Positions 11,301-23,497 are shown, counted from the stretch's first letter. The stretch is 64,000 nucleotides of DNA from Membranipora membranacea (GCA_914767715.1 OU612067.1:2604001-2668000), one strand, 5' to 3'. Translations and numbers: made by a program. The notes: a model not told the origin generated them from the letters alone.

Positions 11301-13862
11301 AGCTCTTATTTATGCCTCAATTCGGAGTTGTCCTCTCTCCAGTTTGGTATTTTTAACCCACACCTCATAGGTAAAACCTGCTGAAAGAGGGTTATGTTGA
11401 AAACCGCTTATGATAGGATAAAAATGATTTTTGATTCAGAATCTGCAACATCGAAAACTCATATGGACATAGTTTGGGAAATAGTTTTAATAATTGGATA
11501 GTCAATACCTGCCTGTTTTGCGGACAATTTGGCAGAAATTTTCATGAGTTTCGTCACTAAAATTAAGATTTATCAACATTCAAGCCTCCAATGATTTGGA
11601 AACCCTGTCTCTCAGAGAGTTTTCATGGTGCAGACTCTGAATCAAAAATCATTTTTATCCTATCATAAGCGGTTTTCAAGATAACCCTCTTTCAGCAGGT
11701 TTTTCCTATGCGGTGTGGGTTAAAAGTACCACACTGGATAGAGGACAACTCCGAATTGAGGCACAAATAAGAGCTCAGAAGACTGTCTATTTTAACATTT
11801 ATTTTCACTATAGTTTATATTTATCTCTGTAGTTAGGGGTTCATGTGGTAAATGTAGTAGTGAGGTATTTTACATTCTGTAGCCGTGGTTGTGTATGTCA
11901 CATAGAATACTGGTCTCACGATTATTGTGTTACGATGCAGGGGATATAGGCATCTATATACATGCGTTTATCATAAACACAAGGTGCCAATAAGAGTACC
12001 ACTTAATGTTTGGTCCACATCCAATAATTACAGTAGCTTGCTGGCATTGACGCAGTATCCTATCATAGACACCTAGCCCACTCTGCACGTCAAAGCTAAG
12101 TTACCTGCACAATCATGTCACATGTTTACTGCACAGTTTAAGTTAGTATGTTAGTTTGGTGTAATACCTTTGATGTTAATCTGGTGCAATCACATAATTC
12201 CTTCCTGCCATAAAGCCTATGCTATGAATTCGTCTTCGAAAAGTGAGAAGTAGTCAAGTAGAGCATTCATCTCGTCATCTGTGGATGTTTTCAAAGTGAA
12301 AAACCACGTTTGGAAGCCAACAATATTAAAACTTAATTAAGCAAGCAAGAACCGAAACTTTTCTGAAACCCTGGAGGCTCGTTTTGCTGTCAAGGTGATA
12401 CCAGGCCCCTGTGCCCTAATGATCGGTTCAGATACTATCCCTTAATTTAGACGGTCAACTGTCAATAACTGATAATACCATCAGTTTGAAGATTACCAGG
12501 ACTGTGAAAGTTTGACATGCGATTTTACCTTGTTTGGAAAATGAGAGATACAGTTAGTTTGAGTAGAACTCTTAGTTGTTGTTTCAGGCAATGAGCACAT
12601 TCATCTGCTAACACAATATCGCCAGACCCTTCATATCTATCTGAGAGACTTTGATGGAAATGAGCTGAATATGGAGTGGGAGAAATTCTGTGTAGCTGGA
12701 GAAAGTGACAATTACAAGATAAATGTGGTTAGTTAAGACTCAGGATTATGCAGGCGAATCGATGCATAGCTGTTTCTCTTTTCAATTTCTGCTTTCTGCA
12801 TTTTTCTCTGATTAGGGCCATGACTTCTTGACAAACAGATATTGTGGTTATCAAAATGCAATCGCTTTAATTGAAAAAAATTTTTTTTTCAAAAACCGTT
12901 GCTAATGGTGATTAATAGATTTCTCATTGGCGTGTTAACCTCCCAATACAAACTTTTCCTTAGGCCAGGATGAAACATCTTAGTAGACAGAGCAAACATC
13001 TTTTTCACAGTTTGAGAATAATCACTGAGCATAAATGTAAGCCAGCTATAAACAACACCAAGGTATATCATGTCTGTATTTTAAATTTCATATTAAATAA
13101 CTTGTTTTGCAGGGTGACTATGACCTAGGATCGTTTGGTGGTGACTCATTGACCCCTCATACTGATTATCAGTTCTCAACACATGATAGGGATAATGATG
13201 TTTATGTTGGCAATTGTGCTACAACCTATCACGGTAATTTTGTTTACATAGGATTTGATATTTGGTAAACTTAACGGACGTTCTCTCACTTTGTACCCAT
13301 ATTCTGATTTTTCAAACTGTTGTCGTTCAGCTTTGAACAAATTATCCAAGCTTCACATTCAGAATTGATTGAGAGGCAAAGCATTTAAGATCTGTTTTCT
13401 TTGCAATGTCAAGTTCAAAGTGTGACAAATCTTTTGACGAATTCTGTGGGACTTAGATTTTGAGAATCAGAGAAATTGCCTGAAACTGACCTTGTTCCCA
13501 AATATGCTTTTTTGGAACATTGTAGACTAGCAACACTCAAGCTTTGGTATACACATTTATTTTGATTTGGCGGAAGACAATAATGCGGTATGAAAACCTG
13601 ACCACACAGATTTCGGTTCAGCTCAATTTGAGTGAAAGTATCATTCAGATCACTTAAATTAATGATAAAGTGATCAATTATTCTTACACTGTTTCCAGGA
13701 GCATGGTGGTTTATGGCCTGTCACTACTCACATCTCAATGGCATATTTATTTCTGCTGGACTTCCTACGTCCTATGCTAATGGACTTCAATGGTATCACG
13801 GTAACAACGCATACTCACCATCTTACATTGTTAGTGTCATGAAGATAACAAGAGGTTACTAA
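8388..13862 (+). CDS. Secreted PAN/apple-like + fibrinogen-related protein (copy A, intact)
   Basis: Seven exons join in phase: 8388-8544, 8911-9089, 10491-10545, 10994-11206, 12588-12727, 13113-13233, 13699-13862 (342 residues, TAA). All introns are GT..AG. Exon 1 gives a hydrophobic signal peptide (MILLYALVVVWMV). Exons 1-2 give a Cys-rich segment like a PAN/apple domain (KCGTF, C-R-N-L-G-W, IIYDSASSLCSIY). Exon 3 is an acidic linker with one Cys. Exons 4-7 are a whole fibrinogen C-terminal domain: DCQWYFENV, CEFDSEHGWTVLQW, FGSLTTEHWIGE, GGDSLTPHTDYQFSTHDRDND (the DxDND calcium site), GNCATTYHGAWW, LNG, and GLQWYHGNNAYS near the C terminus. The Cys codon is split across intron 1 (T|GC). 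FReD proteins bind acetylated or other glycans in innate immunity or adhesion. The ligand here is unknown. This is the only unbroken copy in the window. Confidence 0.85.
9467..10048. repeat. Foldback (inverted-repeat) element in intron 2 of FReD A
   Basis: The left arm (about 9467-9580) and right arm (about 9950-10048) are reverse complements with modest divergence. Shared blocks include gagccattggacaa, tctacacctaccaca and gatgctcaaag. The outer ends read aagttctaag and cttagaacct. The left arm has an open frame (DELSDEPLDKILHLPQPDLL...) that could mislead gene finders. No transposase present, so probably a MITE. Confidence 0.6.
11286..11790. mobile_element. Foldback MITE, copy 1 (in FReD A intron 4)
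   Basis: 505 bp with long inverted arms of about 190 bp. Outer ends are atagacag and ctgtctat. Arms contain the shared blocks ggagttgtcctctct, aacctgctgaaagagggtta and tcctatcataagcgg. Related copies lie at 16963-17476 and 62245-62742. This copy and the 62.2-kb copy occupy the same place in the two arms of the inverted duplication, so the insertion predates it. Confidence 0.85.
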
Positions 13863-14416
13863 AAGTTTATCATCACGTATTGAACTAGGAGTATAATATG
13901 TTAGGGTATCCCAGATCAATATCTCATCTCCCTTTCACTCCAAGATTGCATGCAGAAAGGTTATGCTCATTTTAAGGACTTAATTATGCAACATAAATGT
14001 GTGTTATGGTTTATGTGTTTATGAGAGAGATTGATTCACTGGATATATTCATATTGACTTTCTCCTTTTCAGTCTCTAAGCTACAAAGTTATCTTATGAA
14101 TATATAAGAGGGTATTTTACCCTCCAAGTTTAATTGATTCCAATTACCTGTATTTCAAATATTCCTTTTGTTGAATTACTTAGAATTTAATACTTTCTTG
14201 TAAGAGTAATAATATAAATTAATATTCAAAATGTGTCCACTTACATACCTATGTAACAACTTACATTCAAAACAACCAATTCCTCCCCATTAATGTCATG
14301 TCCATTGTCGTCTGGCATTACATACAGTGTTTTTTAACTAACTTAAGTCCATTGATGTGCAGATCTTCATGAGATTGAGCGGGACAAATGATTTTAAATT
14401 TGTTAAGTAAAGCATA

Positions 14417-14422
14417 AATAAA
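14417..14422 (+). terminator. Candidate polyadenylation signal AATAAA
   Basis: AATAAA lies 555 bp after the FReD A stop codon. It is not conserved in the mirrored arm, so the assignment is weak. Confidence 0.2.
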
Positions 14423-14789
14423 ATTCAAAGAAAGAGGTTGCTGTCATTGCGTATCATCAATGATGAAGCAGAAGTATGGCAATTGTCAGAAGGCGTAATC
14501 ATTTAGGAGTCTGATACTGAAAGGTAGGAAACTGTTTAAAAAACAAGCGTTGCTGCACTTAGCTGATTAAAATGTTTTCCTACCTGGAACATAATGATTT
14601 TTAAAAATATGCTCTTCATCATTATTAAAATTAACTGCAATACTGAAAATTTGCATGAGATCAGATAAGGAATTTCACCACTGTATGTGTTTAACAAAGA
14701 AAAGAAATCTCTCTGAATTATATAATAAAATCGGTAATATAGGAGACTGCACAGAATATTCACATTGTGCTTAGGACGGATGAAAAGAT

Positions 14790-15446
14790 TTGAAATCGGA
14801 CAAGCTTTATGACCTGGAACTGTACATAGGGCATGAAAAACTAAACAGACAGAGAACTACAAGGCTTCTGGGTTTTGTGTTGAATGACTCGCTTTCATGG
14901 CAGGATCATCTAGAGTATGTATATAAAAAGGTACAACGGAATGTTTACCTACTTCAAAATTTGAGATACTTCTTGGATATAGCAAGTGCCCGCACATTTT
15001 ACTTCCAGTTTATCTATTGTCACCTTATATATGGTATCCATATCATTGGCAACTTGTCCTGCAATAATGCCCTCAATAGATTATTTTTGTTGCAAAAACG
15101 GGCTTTACGCGTTATTGCAAATGTGCATTACATCCCATATTATCTCATTCCAACCGAATCCATTACTCAATCATTACAACTCCTACCTCTTCCTAAGCTT
15201 GTTTGTTATTTCAATTCACTTTTTGCGCATAAGATAAACAATTTTTTAACACCTCCATTTGTATATAGAGGATTTAAAAACACTACCAAGTTCAATTTTC
15301 GTGATAAACATTTACTTTTATATCATACAGACAATCTAAGATACAAAGTTTCTACTACATACAATTCTTTACCGTTACATTTGAGATCTAGAGAGAAGTT
15401 CAGTTCATTCAAAACTTTACTGTTCAACCATATATTATCGACTTGA
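14790..15446 (+). mobile_element. LINE fragment: RT C-terminal (thumb) region
   Basis: A 218-codon open frame matches the region after the RT catalytic core of Jockey/CR1-like non-LTR retrotransposons: TTRLLGFVLNDSLSWQDHL, then a hydrophobic helix region around LIYGIHIIGN, and LQKRALRVIANV. The catalytic YADD motif is missing, so the copy is 5'-truncated. It interrupts the older, oppositely oriented RT fragment that is uninterrupted here in the mirrored arm at 58.5-58.85 kb, so it inserted after the duplication. Confidence 0.7.
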
Positions 15447-15459
15447 CCAACATCATTGA

Positions 15460-16010
15460 TGATATCATTTCCTTTCTGTTTCTCTTTTTTTGTTTTCAAA
15501 AAAATCTTTTCTGGCACTGAGTGCAAAACATTTCGAATGAGATGACTTTGGTTGCCAATAAAAGTATATATAAGCATAAAATCTGCTTTTCAATCTACGA
15601 AAAATGTGGTCAGTATAATCAGTCCATTTTATATCATCATCAAAAAATAGTACCCACATACTTAAAAAATTGAAATTTCTTTACTGGGTTGTTATCATTA
15701 AAACATTTTACATGAATTCATGTGATCCCTTGAAGCCAGGTCTTAGTGGTATTCAGTAAAGACAGTAAGCTTTGCACCATTCAGTAAAAACATTGACATT
15801 ACTCTGTGATCAACTTTACCTATAAATTGCCATGTCATCCAAATACTTATAGAGTGATCAGATTGAACCTTGTCAGTGTAGATGGAAAATAATAAGGGAG
15901 ATAAAACAATCCCTGTGGGAAGCCAGTACTGCTGGGTAAAATATCTATTGGCGTTATTAATAAATTGTAATCGATGGCAAAAAAAATGACACGGAATGAT
16001 CGCATTTAAC
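15460..16010 (-). pseudogene. Decayed LINE reverse-transcriptase fragment (minus strand)
   Basis: Minus-strand frames give broken pieces of an RT: WLPTGIVLSPLLFSIYTD (region before the active site), a shifted WMTWQFIGKVDH where the catalytic DD would fall, then FFDDDIKWTDYTDHIFRRLK and KSSHSKCFALSAR. Several frameshifts and stops. The mirrored copy is at 58.14-58.85 kb (+), where the active-site region reads KYVDDMAI. Older than the inverted duplication. Confidence 0.6.
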
Positions 16011-16066
16011 AAATTCCATTTGTGAACATTCTGTTGTGTTTCACATTTGATGCTACGTAGAATGAT

Positions 16067-19000
16067 GGGGGTTTGTGGTGGTGGAGCGACTGATGACGAA
16101 GGAAACCAGGAGCTGCCACCAAGGGTGTGATGAGGATGTGAAATACAGACTCAGACTCAGACACAGACTGCACACCAAGACTCCATATGTCCCTTCTCGC
16201 AGGCACCACTGGAAACTGGACATCAGGCTAATCATATGGGGATCTATAGGAGGACAAACCCTGAAAATAAGCCTGGAACGTGACACCCTGTAAGGGGAAT
16301 TTGTATGTAAACCTACAGCACATCTGGCCAGTCACTGCAACAGCTGAGGATCTGCACTCGTCTCTGTCTCACCTTGCTAGTACAGAATTTCCCCAACCTG
16401 TGGAGAGGGCTGCTCTGACAACTCAGAGTAGCCTTACAAATCCTTTGCAAGCTATATTCAAATTCAGATCATGAAGTCTCACAAGAATAGAAATACATAC
16501 TGGCAGGACGGCGCTCAGGATAAAAAGGTCCAAAAAACTTGTGATTTGAATTTTGCTTCGTGAAGCTTTAGGAAAATGCTTAATTTGTGACAGAGCAGAA
16601 AGACCAGAAAGGCGGTGTACCATCATTGTACGACAGCTAAAGAAATTGATGTTGGAGAGCTAAGTGAGGTTCGTTTTGGTGATACAGGTAGCATTAGGGA
16701 AGAGGCAGGCTGCACAATCTACTGGAGTGGCAAGACCTCAGGCATGAAGAGTGAATCGGGTGTAGCCTTGGCTGTGAGCAATGCTGTCATCGCCAATATG
16801 ACTGAAGACCCCAAGCCTGTAAATGATAGAATGATCACCCTTAGACTCCCTCTAAACGAGAACAGATATTCTACTATCATAAAAGTGTATGCACCTACAA
16901 TGACAAATAGCCCAGAGACCATCACACAGTTTTATCAGCAGCTGGATTCCACTTTGAAGACAATAGACAGTTTTCTGAGCTCTGATTTAGGCCTCAATTT
17001 TGAGTTGTCCTCTCTCCAGTTTGGTACTTTTAACCCACGCCGCATAGGAAAAACGTGCTGAAAAGAGGGTTATCTTGAAAACCGCTTATAATAGGATAAA
17101 AATTATTTTTGATTCAGAATCTGCAACATTGAAAACTCATATGAACATAGTTTGGGAAATAATTATAGTATTTGGATAGTCAATTATAGCATTTTCCTCC
17201 TGTTTTGCGGACAATTTGGCAAAATCTTTCATGAGTTTCGGCACCAAAATAAAGATTTATCAACATGCAAGCCTCCAATGAATTGGAAACCCTGTCTCAC
17301 ATAGTTTTCAATGGTGCAGACTCTGAATCAAAAACCATTTTTATCCTTACATTAGTGGTTTTCGATATAACCCTCTTTCAGCAGGTTTTGCCAATGCGGC
17401 GTGGGTTAAAAGTACCAAACTGGAGAGAGGACAACTCCGAATTGAGGCATAAATAAGAGCTCAGAAAACTGTCTATACCTAAAGAAGATAAAATCATGCT
17501 CCTAGGTGACTTCATTGCCAGAGTTGGCCAAGATGATGAGTTCTGGAATAGTGTGTTGGGAAAATTAAGAACTGGGTGTTCTAACTCCAATGGTGAGCGT
17601 CTACTGTCTATCTGTACTGAACATCAGCTGGTGATAACGAATACAAGTTTTGAGCACAAAGCTAGCCACAAAAACTCATGGATGCACCCGAGGTCTAAAC
17701 ACTGGCACCTTATTGACTTCATCATCGAGTGCGGAGGCTCATGCGTAAATCTAGTCAGCATCCAAGGAAGCTGAATGTTAACAAGATGTGGTCTGACACC
17801 ATCAGGAGTGAATTAGAAAATAACATCAATGAAAAGCTCCCTGCTCTGGCAGGCTCCGCGGAAGAGAAATGGTCCTCATTCAAGTCGACGGTGTATGAGG
17901 TGGCCAAAGATACCTTGGGATTGTGGAAAGAAAACATACAGACTGGTTTGATGAGAATGATAATGAGCTGTGCGAACTGATAGCTGCTCGTAACCAGGCC
18001 CGGAATGAAATGTTGAATCGTAACACCAGATCCATCAAAAACAAGTTTAGACACTGTTCACGTCTTCTGCAAAAGAAATGTCGTGAATTGGAAAATGAAT
18101 GGTGGAAGAGTAAAGCTGCTGAACTTCAGGAGCTGGCGAAATGAATGACACTAGAGGTTTCCATCAACGACTTAAGGCAGTATGGGGTCCGAGGGTTAAT
18201 TACCCTGATCGGCTAATTTCCTCTGACAACCAGACATTATTGACTGAGAAAAAAGACCTTCTCTCTCGTTTGACAGCACATTTCCACACTCTTCTCAATG
18301 AAAGGAATGAGGTCGACCACCGAGCAACCAACAGCCTACTGCAACACCCAATACTAACCTGGATGGAGGATAACTTGGATGAAGTGAACAATGCAATATC
18401 TTTATGCTCAGCAATGGAAAGTCACCTGGTGCGGATGGAATTCACCATGAAATTATCAAATCCGGAGGGGCTCTTCTAGTGCAGCACCTTTACGAGATTG
18501 GAAGAATGCTCAGCTTACCACTCTGTTTAAGAAAGGTGATCGACGTCTCTGTGGGAACTATTGCGGCATCTCACTTCTATCAACACCTGGTAAAGTATTT
18601 GCACATGTGTTACTTAACAGAATGAGCTCTTATGCAGAGGACCTACTCCCAGAGGCACAATGTGGATTCCGTGCGGGCCGAGGAACTGTCATATTCTCCC
18701 TAAAGCAAATTCAAGAGAAGTGTGTTGAGCAGAGGATGCCATTGGATATGGTGTTTGTGGAGTTCACCAAGGCTTTCGACACTGTGATGCCTTGTGGACT
18801 ATTTTTTAAGAAACTTGGATGTCCTGTCCATTTCACCATTCTTGTGTCAGCCCTACACCGTGGAATGAATGCATCAGTCAGCAGTCAGTATGAAAGGTGA
18901 ACTATCAGAAACATTCAAGGTTGAAAATGGAGTGAAGCAGGGCTGTGTGCTTGTGCTTGTGCGGTGCGGTCAGTGTGGATCCAAACCAGATCTGGTGCAG

Positions 19001-19743
19001 ATCTTTTCAATATCAGTCAGTTCAAATCAGTAAGAAGCACAAAAAGGGCACTTGTACATGAACTTATGTTTGCAGATGATACTGCATTTGTTGCCCACAA
19101 CCATGCAGATGCACAGGAAATTATAGCTCATTTTGCCCAGTCAGCCAAACAGTTTGGGTTAAAGATTAACATCAAGAAGACTGAGGTGATGTACCAACCT
19201 CAACCGAGCTTATCTGACACAGGCGATGACATCCATATCGATGGAGAAAACCTTGCTATGGTTAACAGGTTTAAGCATCTCGGTACAATTGTCACCAACA
19301 ACAAAAAGCTTGACACTGAACTGGAGATACGCATGTCCAATGCCTCGAAGGCCTTTGGTAGACTCTTACAATCATGACTAAAAGTGCTGTGTACAGAGCC
19401 ATTGTTCTGTCAGCTCTTCTCTATGTTGTCGAATCCTGGGTTGTATACAAGGTTAGAGCTCATAAACTTAGCGCATTCATGATGAGACACCTTAGCCAGA
19501 TACTCAACATAAAGTGGTGGCAGTTTATATCAAATGAAAAGATCCTGAAAATAACTTACGACGGTACACGTGGAATTGGACGCCCCAAGCTGAGATACAA
19601 GGATATCATCAAAAGAAACCTAAAAGATCGAGATATCCCCCTTGGATCTTGGCAGAGTCTTTCCCGAAGCAGAGATGGTTAGAGACAACTGATTCGAAGG
19701 CGAAATACGTCATCATCGGACACGATGGACAGCTAACTACTTC
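16067..19743 (+). mobile_element. LINE with CFDP2-like endonuclease and RT, 9-bp TSD
   Basis: TAGAATGAT flanks both sides (16058-16066 and 19744-19752) and occurs once in the mirrored arm (58042-58050), which is the empty site. Endonuclease: SGKTSGMKSESGVALAV, NDRMITLRLPL, YAPTMTNSPETI, then LLGDFIARVG, CSNSNGERLL and SWMHPRSKHWHLIDF. This resembles the endonuclease of craniofacial development protein 2-like LINEs. RT: SNGKSPGADGIHHEIIKSGG, CGFRAGRGT, FTKAFDTV, FADDTAFV (active site), KINIKKTEVMYQP. There are several frameshifts, and a foldback MITE splits the endonuclease at 16963-17476. The copy is dead. 3.68 kb, little or no poly(A) at the 3' end. Confidence 0.85.
16963..17476. mobile_element. 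Foldback MITE, copy 2 (nested in LINE endonuclease)
   Basis: 514 bp with the same ends (atagacag, ctgtctat) and arms as copy 1. It lands within the LINE frame between LKTI and PKEDKIMLLGDF. Removing it restores continuity, so it is a late nested insertion. The flanks suggest a short TA-containing target duplication, but its exact length is ambiguous. Confidence 0.85.
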
Positions 19744-19744
19744 T

Positions 19745-20140
19745 AGAATGATGTACATGATGGATATCGGGAATCCATATGAAACAAACCGGATGCACTG
19801 AAACAAGCTACAAGTACCTGACTCTGCTGTGCCATCATAGCAGCACTGCTGAGGTAGGTGTGGGCTACTATTATATAGGGGTAACCAAATTCACTACTGG
19901 CTTCTGTGTAGCAGATTACGCAGTGTACAGGGTGCTGTGATGGTGTTGAGTGTGAGCTAGTGGGGGGATTTAGTGGTCAATCTGTGTTCCATCAGCATTA
20001 TTTGCCTCTATGTGGCGCTACATTGTGAGGTAATAGTTTGTCAATATTTTCATTGCAAAAAGATGTGCTCATGTTGTTTTGTTTTTGACACAGAGGTTCA
20101 GTGGTGATATGGTATGCCATGTGATCACAGCAATAAACTT
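19745..20140 (+). pseudogene. Possible terminal exon remnant (left-arm copy)
   Basis: Matches the minus-strand ORF at 57897-58112 in the right arm: MMDIGNPYETNRMH, then VPDSAVPS. Here the frame has stops (after MH and after VPS). A matching AATAAA lies at 20132-20137. The 9-bp TSD of the LINE covers its first codons, so the LINE landed at the start of this exon-like unit. Confidence 0.35.
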
Positions 20141-20228
20141 GGTATTTTCTCACATATACGCTTCTCTTTTCTTAATTCCAGACCCATGGCAAGATCATCC
20201 CTGTTGCTGAGCAATGAGCTATGCAGAG

Positions 20229-20679
20229 TAGCGCTGTGACGATTTTGTATTTGGCTAGGACTGTCTCGATTCTGATTTTGGCATCGATTTTCCCGATTTC
20301 GATTTTTCGATTTTAAACCTTCGATTTCAACCCACCCCTGTCCCAATTTCGATTTTCGATTTCTCCTTTTTGGTATTTTCGATTTTAGGTATCGATATAT
20401 GGTTTTAATGATGTTAACAAGTTATAGCAAGATTAGCAACGACTATGAGTATTCATAATCTTTGAGATAAGTTAGCAAGTGTATTGAAGTGTGAGAAGGT
20501 ATCGTGTGAATGAAAAGAGGAGTCGTAACAACCATATATCGAACAATAGTAACCGGGCCAACCGTGACAATGACTTGACCGCTGTGCAATCGACTTCAGC
20601 TGTCACCTTATTAAATGGCGATTATGAGGTGTGACCGATTAGGTATTCCCGATATAAATCGTATATCGTGACAGCACTA
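20229..20679. mobile_element. hAT-like MITE, 8-bp TSD ATGCAGAG
   Basis: The 451-bp element starts TAGCGCTGTGACGAT and ends ATCGTGACAGCACTA: inverted termini of 15 bp with two mismatches. Perfect 8-bp target duplications lie at 20221-20228 and 20680-20687. The left half is rich in cgattttcgattt repeats. No coding capacity. The mirrored arm lacks it at about 57.62 kb. Eight-bp TSDs and this terminal motif are typical of hAT elements. Confidence 0.85.
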
Positions 20680-20746
20680 ATGCAGAGTGAAGTAAATGAT
20701 CACTTCCCATATATAGGCACAGTAGTAGCTTCATCAAGGATAGTTC

Positions 20747-23276
20747 ATGAAAAAATTCGGAGATGCCATAGTCAGTGGCAGATGTGTTGCTATTTATGCT
20801 AGAAATACTATATCAGTGATCTCTCATCGCTGTATCTCTGCATATTGGATGTTAATGCAACAGGAAAGACAAACTCCGATTATTTTTGCGATTTTGTATC
20901 ATCCACCTGGATTACCAGTGAACTTAAAAGAGCTAACGATAGAACACATCATATCAAACATATCTAAGCACCTGAAAAAATACCCTACAGCAAAACTTTT
21001 CATCACTGGAGACTTTAATGATCTTGACACAGAAACAATTACAAACATCCTTCCTGTTGAACAGATAGTAAGTTCCCAACAAGAGGTGATAACAAATTTG
21101 ACCTTATATTCACAAATATTCCAGAATATATCAAGTCGGGATGCAGTAGTCTGCCACCCATCCTAACAAACGATCATGTTGCCATTCACATTTCATCCGT
21201 AAATCGAATTCATGCTCCAGGGCACCTCACTATAAAGAGGAGAAATGTGACACCTGCTACAAAAGTTGCCGTCAGAACAGAGCTATGTTCCCACAACTGG
21301 GATAATCTCTATGCAGCCAATACTGCAGATGAAAAAGTTAATATTTTGCACCATGTCATCAACAGTATTCTAGACAAAGACTGTCCTTACCGCAGTATAC
21401 GTGTGCCAGAAGGAAAACCAGTTCTTACCACTCCGCTTATAAGAAAGGTATCGCGAGCAAAGAAAAGAGCCCACCGCAAAAACAAACCTTCATGGAAGGC
21501 CATCTCCAAATTGCTGTCAATAAAGCTAAAGGAACAGCTGCTTGCCATTCAGACCTCTGGCAATGTGAACAATGCAGTCCCTGGTAGCAAGAACTGGTGG
21601 AACAATGTTAAGGACTTAATTGGGGAGTCACCGCAAGTCAACCTGTGTCCCCTAATTTCTATGAATCACCGCTGGCTTAACATGGTACAGTTTGTAAACG
21701 ATTGCAATTCGTACAATCTTGCTGATCATGAAAGGTATATACCAGATATGCATCCGACAGATACAGCGTCTTCCTTATATCAAACTAATGAAATGGCTGT
21801 CTTTGTCTTGCTCAGTAAGCTTGACACATCGAAAGCAACAAGTACAGAAGATTTCCCAACGTGGGTTAGCAAAATCAATGCTCACCTCATCACACAGCCA
21901 ATGACAAATATCATAAACACTGCATTGAAGAGTGGACATTTTCCTAGACTTTGGAAACATGCTGAGATTACTCCACTTAAAAAAGTAAAGTCTCCCAAAC
22001 TTTCAAACATCTTAGACCAATTTCTCTCCTCTTTCATCTGGAGAAAGTCACAGAATCTGTTATATCTGGCTTCATCAAACAAGAGTTACCATCACTGGCA
22101 AATCAATTTGCTTATACTAAACACTTAAGCACTACTGATGCTGTAGTGAAGTTTGTCACGGATATTGTTCAGAATCTAGATGATCCCAACAATCTGGCTA
22201 CTCAAGCACTGCTTCTTGACTTTAGTAAAACATTCGATAAGATGCTCCCTGATATCGCTGTGAAGAAACTACTGTCTCTGGGTATCAGACCAGAGATCAC
22301 ACATGTTGTGATAAGTTTCTTTTCTGATCGTGTAAAGAGAGTTAAATACTCCGGTGTCCGTTCTCCATGTCAGCCTTGCAACTTAGGAGTTCCACAAGGA
22401 ACGGTCTTGGGCCCACTGTTATGGAACATATTCATTGACAAATTGAGGCCTGCAGTAAATTGCATTAAATATGCCGATGATACAACAGTATACAACATTG
22501 TTCACCAAAAAGAATTTAACTCTAAAGCGCATAAGGCATCCCTTTCTTTCCTTCACCCGGAGAACCCCATCCAGGAGGCTGCAGACTATGCCATGAAATG
22601 GTGTCAACATAACTCTATGTTTATGAATGCTGATAAGTCGCAGGCGATCACATTCACCTTGCAGAAGTCAATAGACAGCATTCCTATTAAAGTAAACGAT
22701 GTTGTAATAGAAGAGAATAAATCTGTGAGACTTCTTGGTGTGTACATCGACAGTCATATGAGGTTCTCTGCCAATGTTGACTCAATCATAGCTAAAGTAA
22801 AACCCGCAACACATGCTTTGATTCAATTGAAAAGAGAAGGGGTTAGTGTATCTAGCCTAGCTGTTTTTTGTAAAAGCAGAATCTTATCATTGCTTAGCTA
22901 TGCAGCTCCCAGCTTGTTCACCTTTTTTCCACATAGTGATAAAATGAGGCTGGAGAGAGTACAGAAACTTTGTCTTCGAGTAATTTTACCGAGCTACAAC
23001 GATTATGAAGAGAGACTGTTTTTCCTTGGTTTAGAAGAACTCTCCGTTTATCTTGACATTTGCTGTTTACAATATGCATCTAAGATATCTCAAACAGGAA
23101 ATGATCCATTGAAATGTTATATCCCAACCGATCGCAGATCAAGCAACTCTAGACACGGCACTACATTAGCACCAAAATGTAGAACAACCCTGTATGAAAA
23201 AAGTTTTTTCTTAAACTACTCGGCTTCGGTATTTGCCCGGACTATGACATACAAAATTTTGTTTACCTGCAGGTAA
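20747..23276 (+). mobile_element. LINE, 5'-truncated, endonuclease remnant + RT
   Basis: Three open segments. 20747-21166 covers the middle of an apurinic-like endonuclease (YHPPGLPVNL, LFITGDFNDLD). 21247-22128 is the linker and RT start, with a break where the RT should continue. 22146-23276 is the RT: LLDFSKTFDKMLPD, GVPQGTVLGPLLWNIFID, KYADDTTVYN (active site), VRLLGVYIDSHMRFS and RVQKLCLRVILPS. The type resembles CR1/L2/Jockey elements. Frame breaks lie near 21170-21240 and 22130. It begins where left- and right-arm homology stops (about 20735), so it may have inserted at or made that breakpoint. Confidence 0.8.
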
Positions 23277-23497
23277 AATAATTCACATGTCTCACCTCGT
23301 CTACACACAAAGAGGGACAACTCTAATTCATAGACTGTCATATAAGTATTACTCAATCAGAATAATGTAATTGCTGTGGGTGTGGCTTAAATGTGAAGTG
23401 TAATATGTGGCTTATCTTTTTGTTGTTCTCAGATTACATCTTGCTTTTGTCAAGCAGACATTTAAATCAACCTCATAACATCCTTCAATATTTTAAA

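Larger units (their letters stand above)
10556..20735. repeat. Left arm of large inverted duplication (A side)
   Basis: Sequence from about 10556 to 20735 is matched in reverse by 63470 down to about 57565. Matching is not limited to exons: the intron block with caaatccaaaccc (10.72 kb), the 3' flank (13.9-14.75 kb), an old RT fragment (15.46-16.06 kb) and a possible terminal exon (19.75-20.15 kb) all have mirrored partners. The left arm is longer because of insertions absent from the right arm: a LINE piece at about 14.77-15.45, a LINE at 16067-19743 and a MITE at 20229-20679. Breakpoints were judged by eye. Confidence 0.8.
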
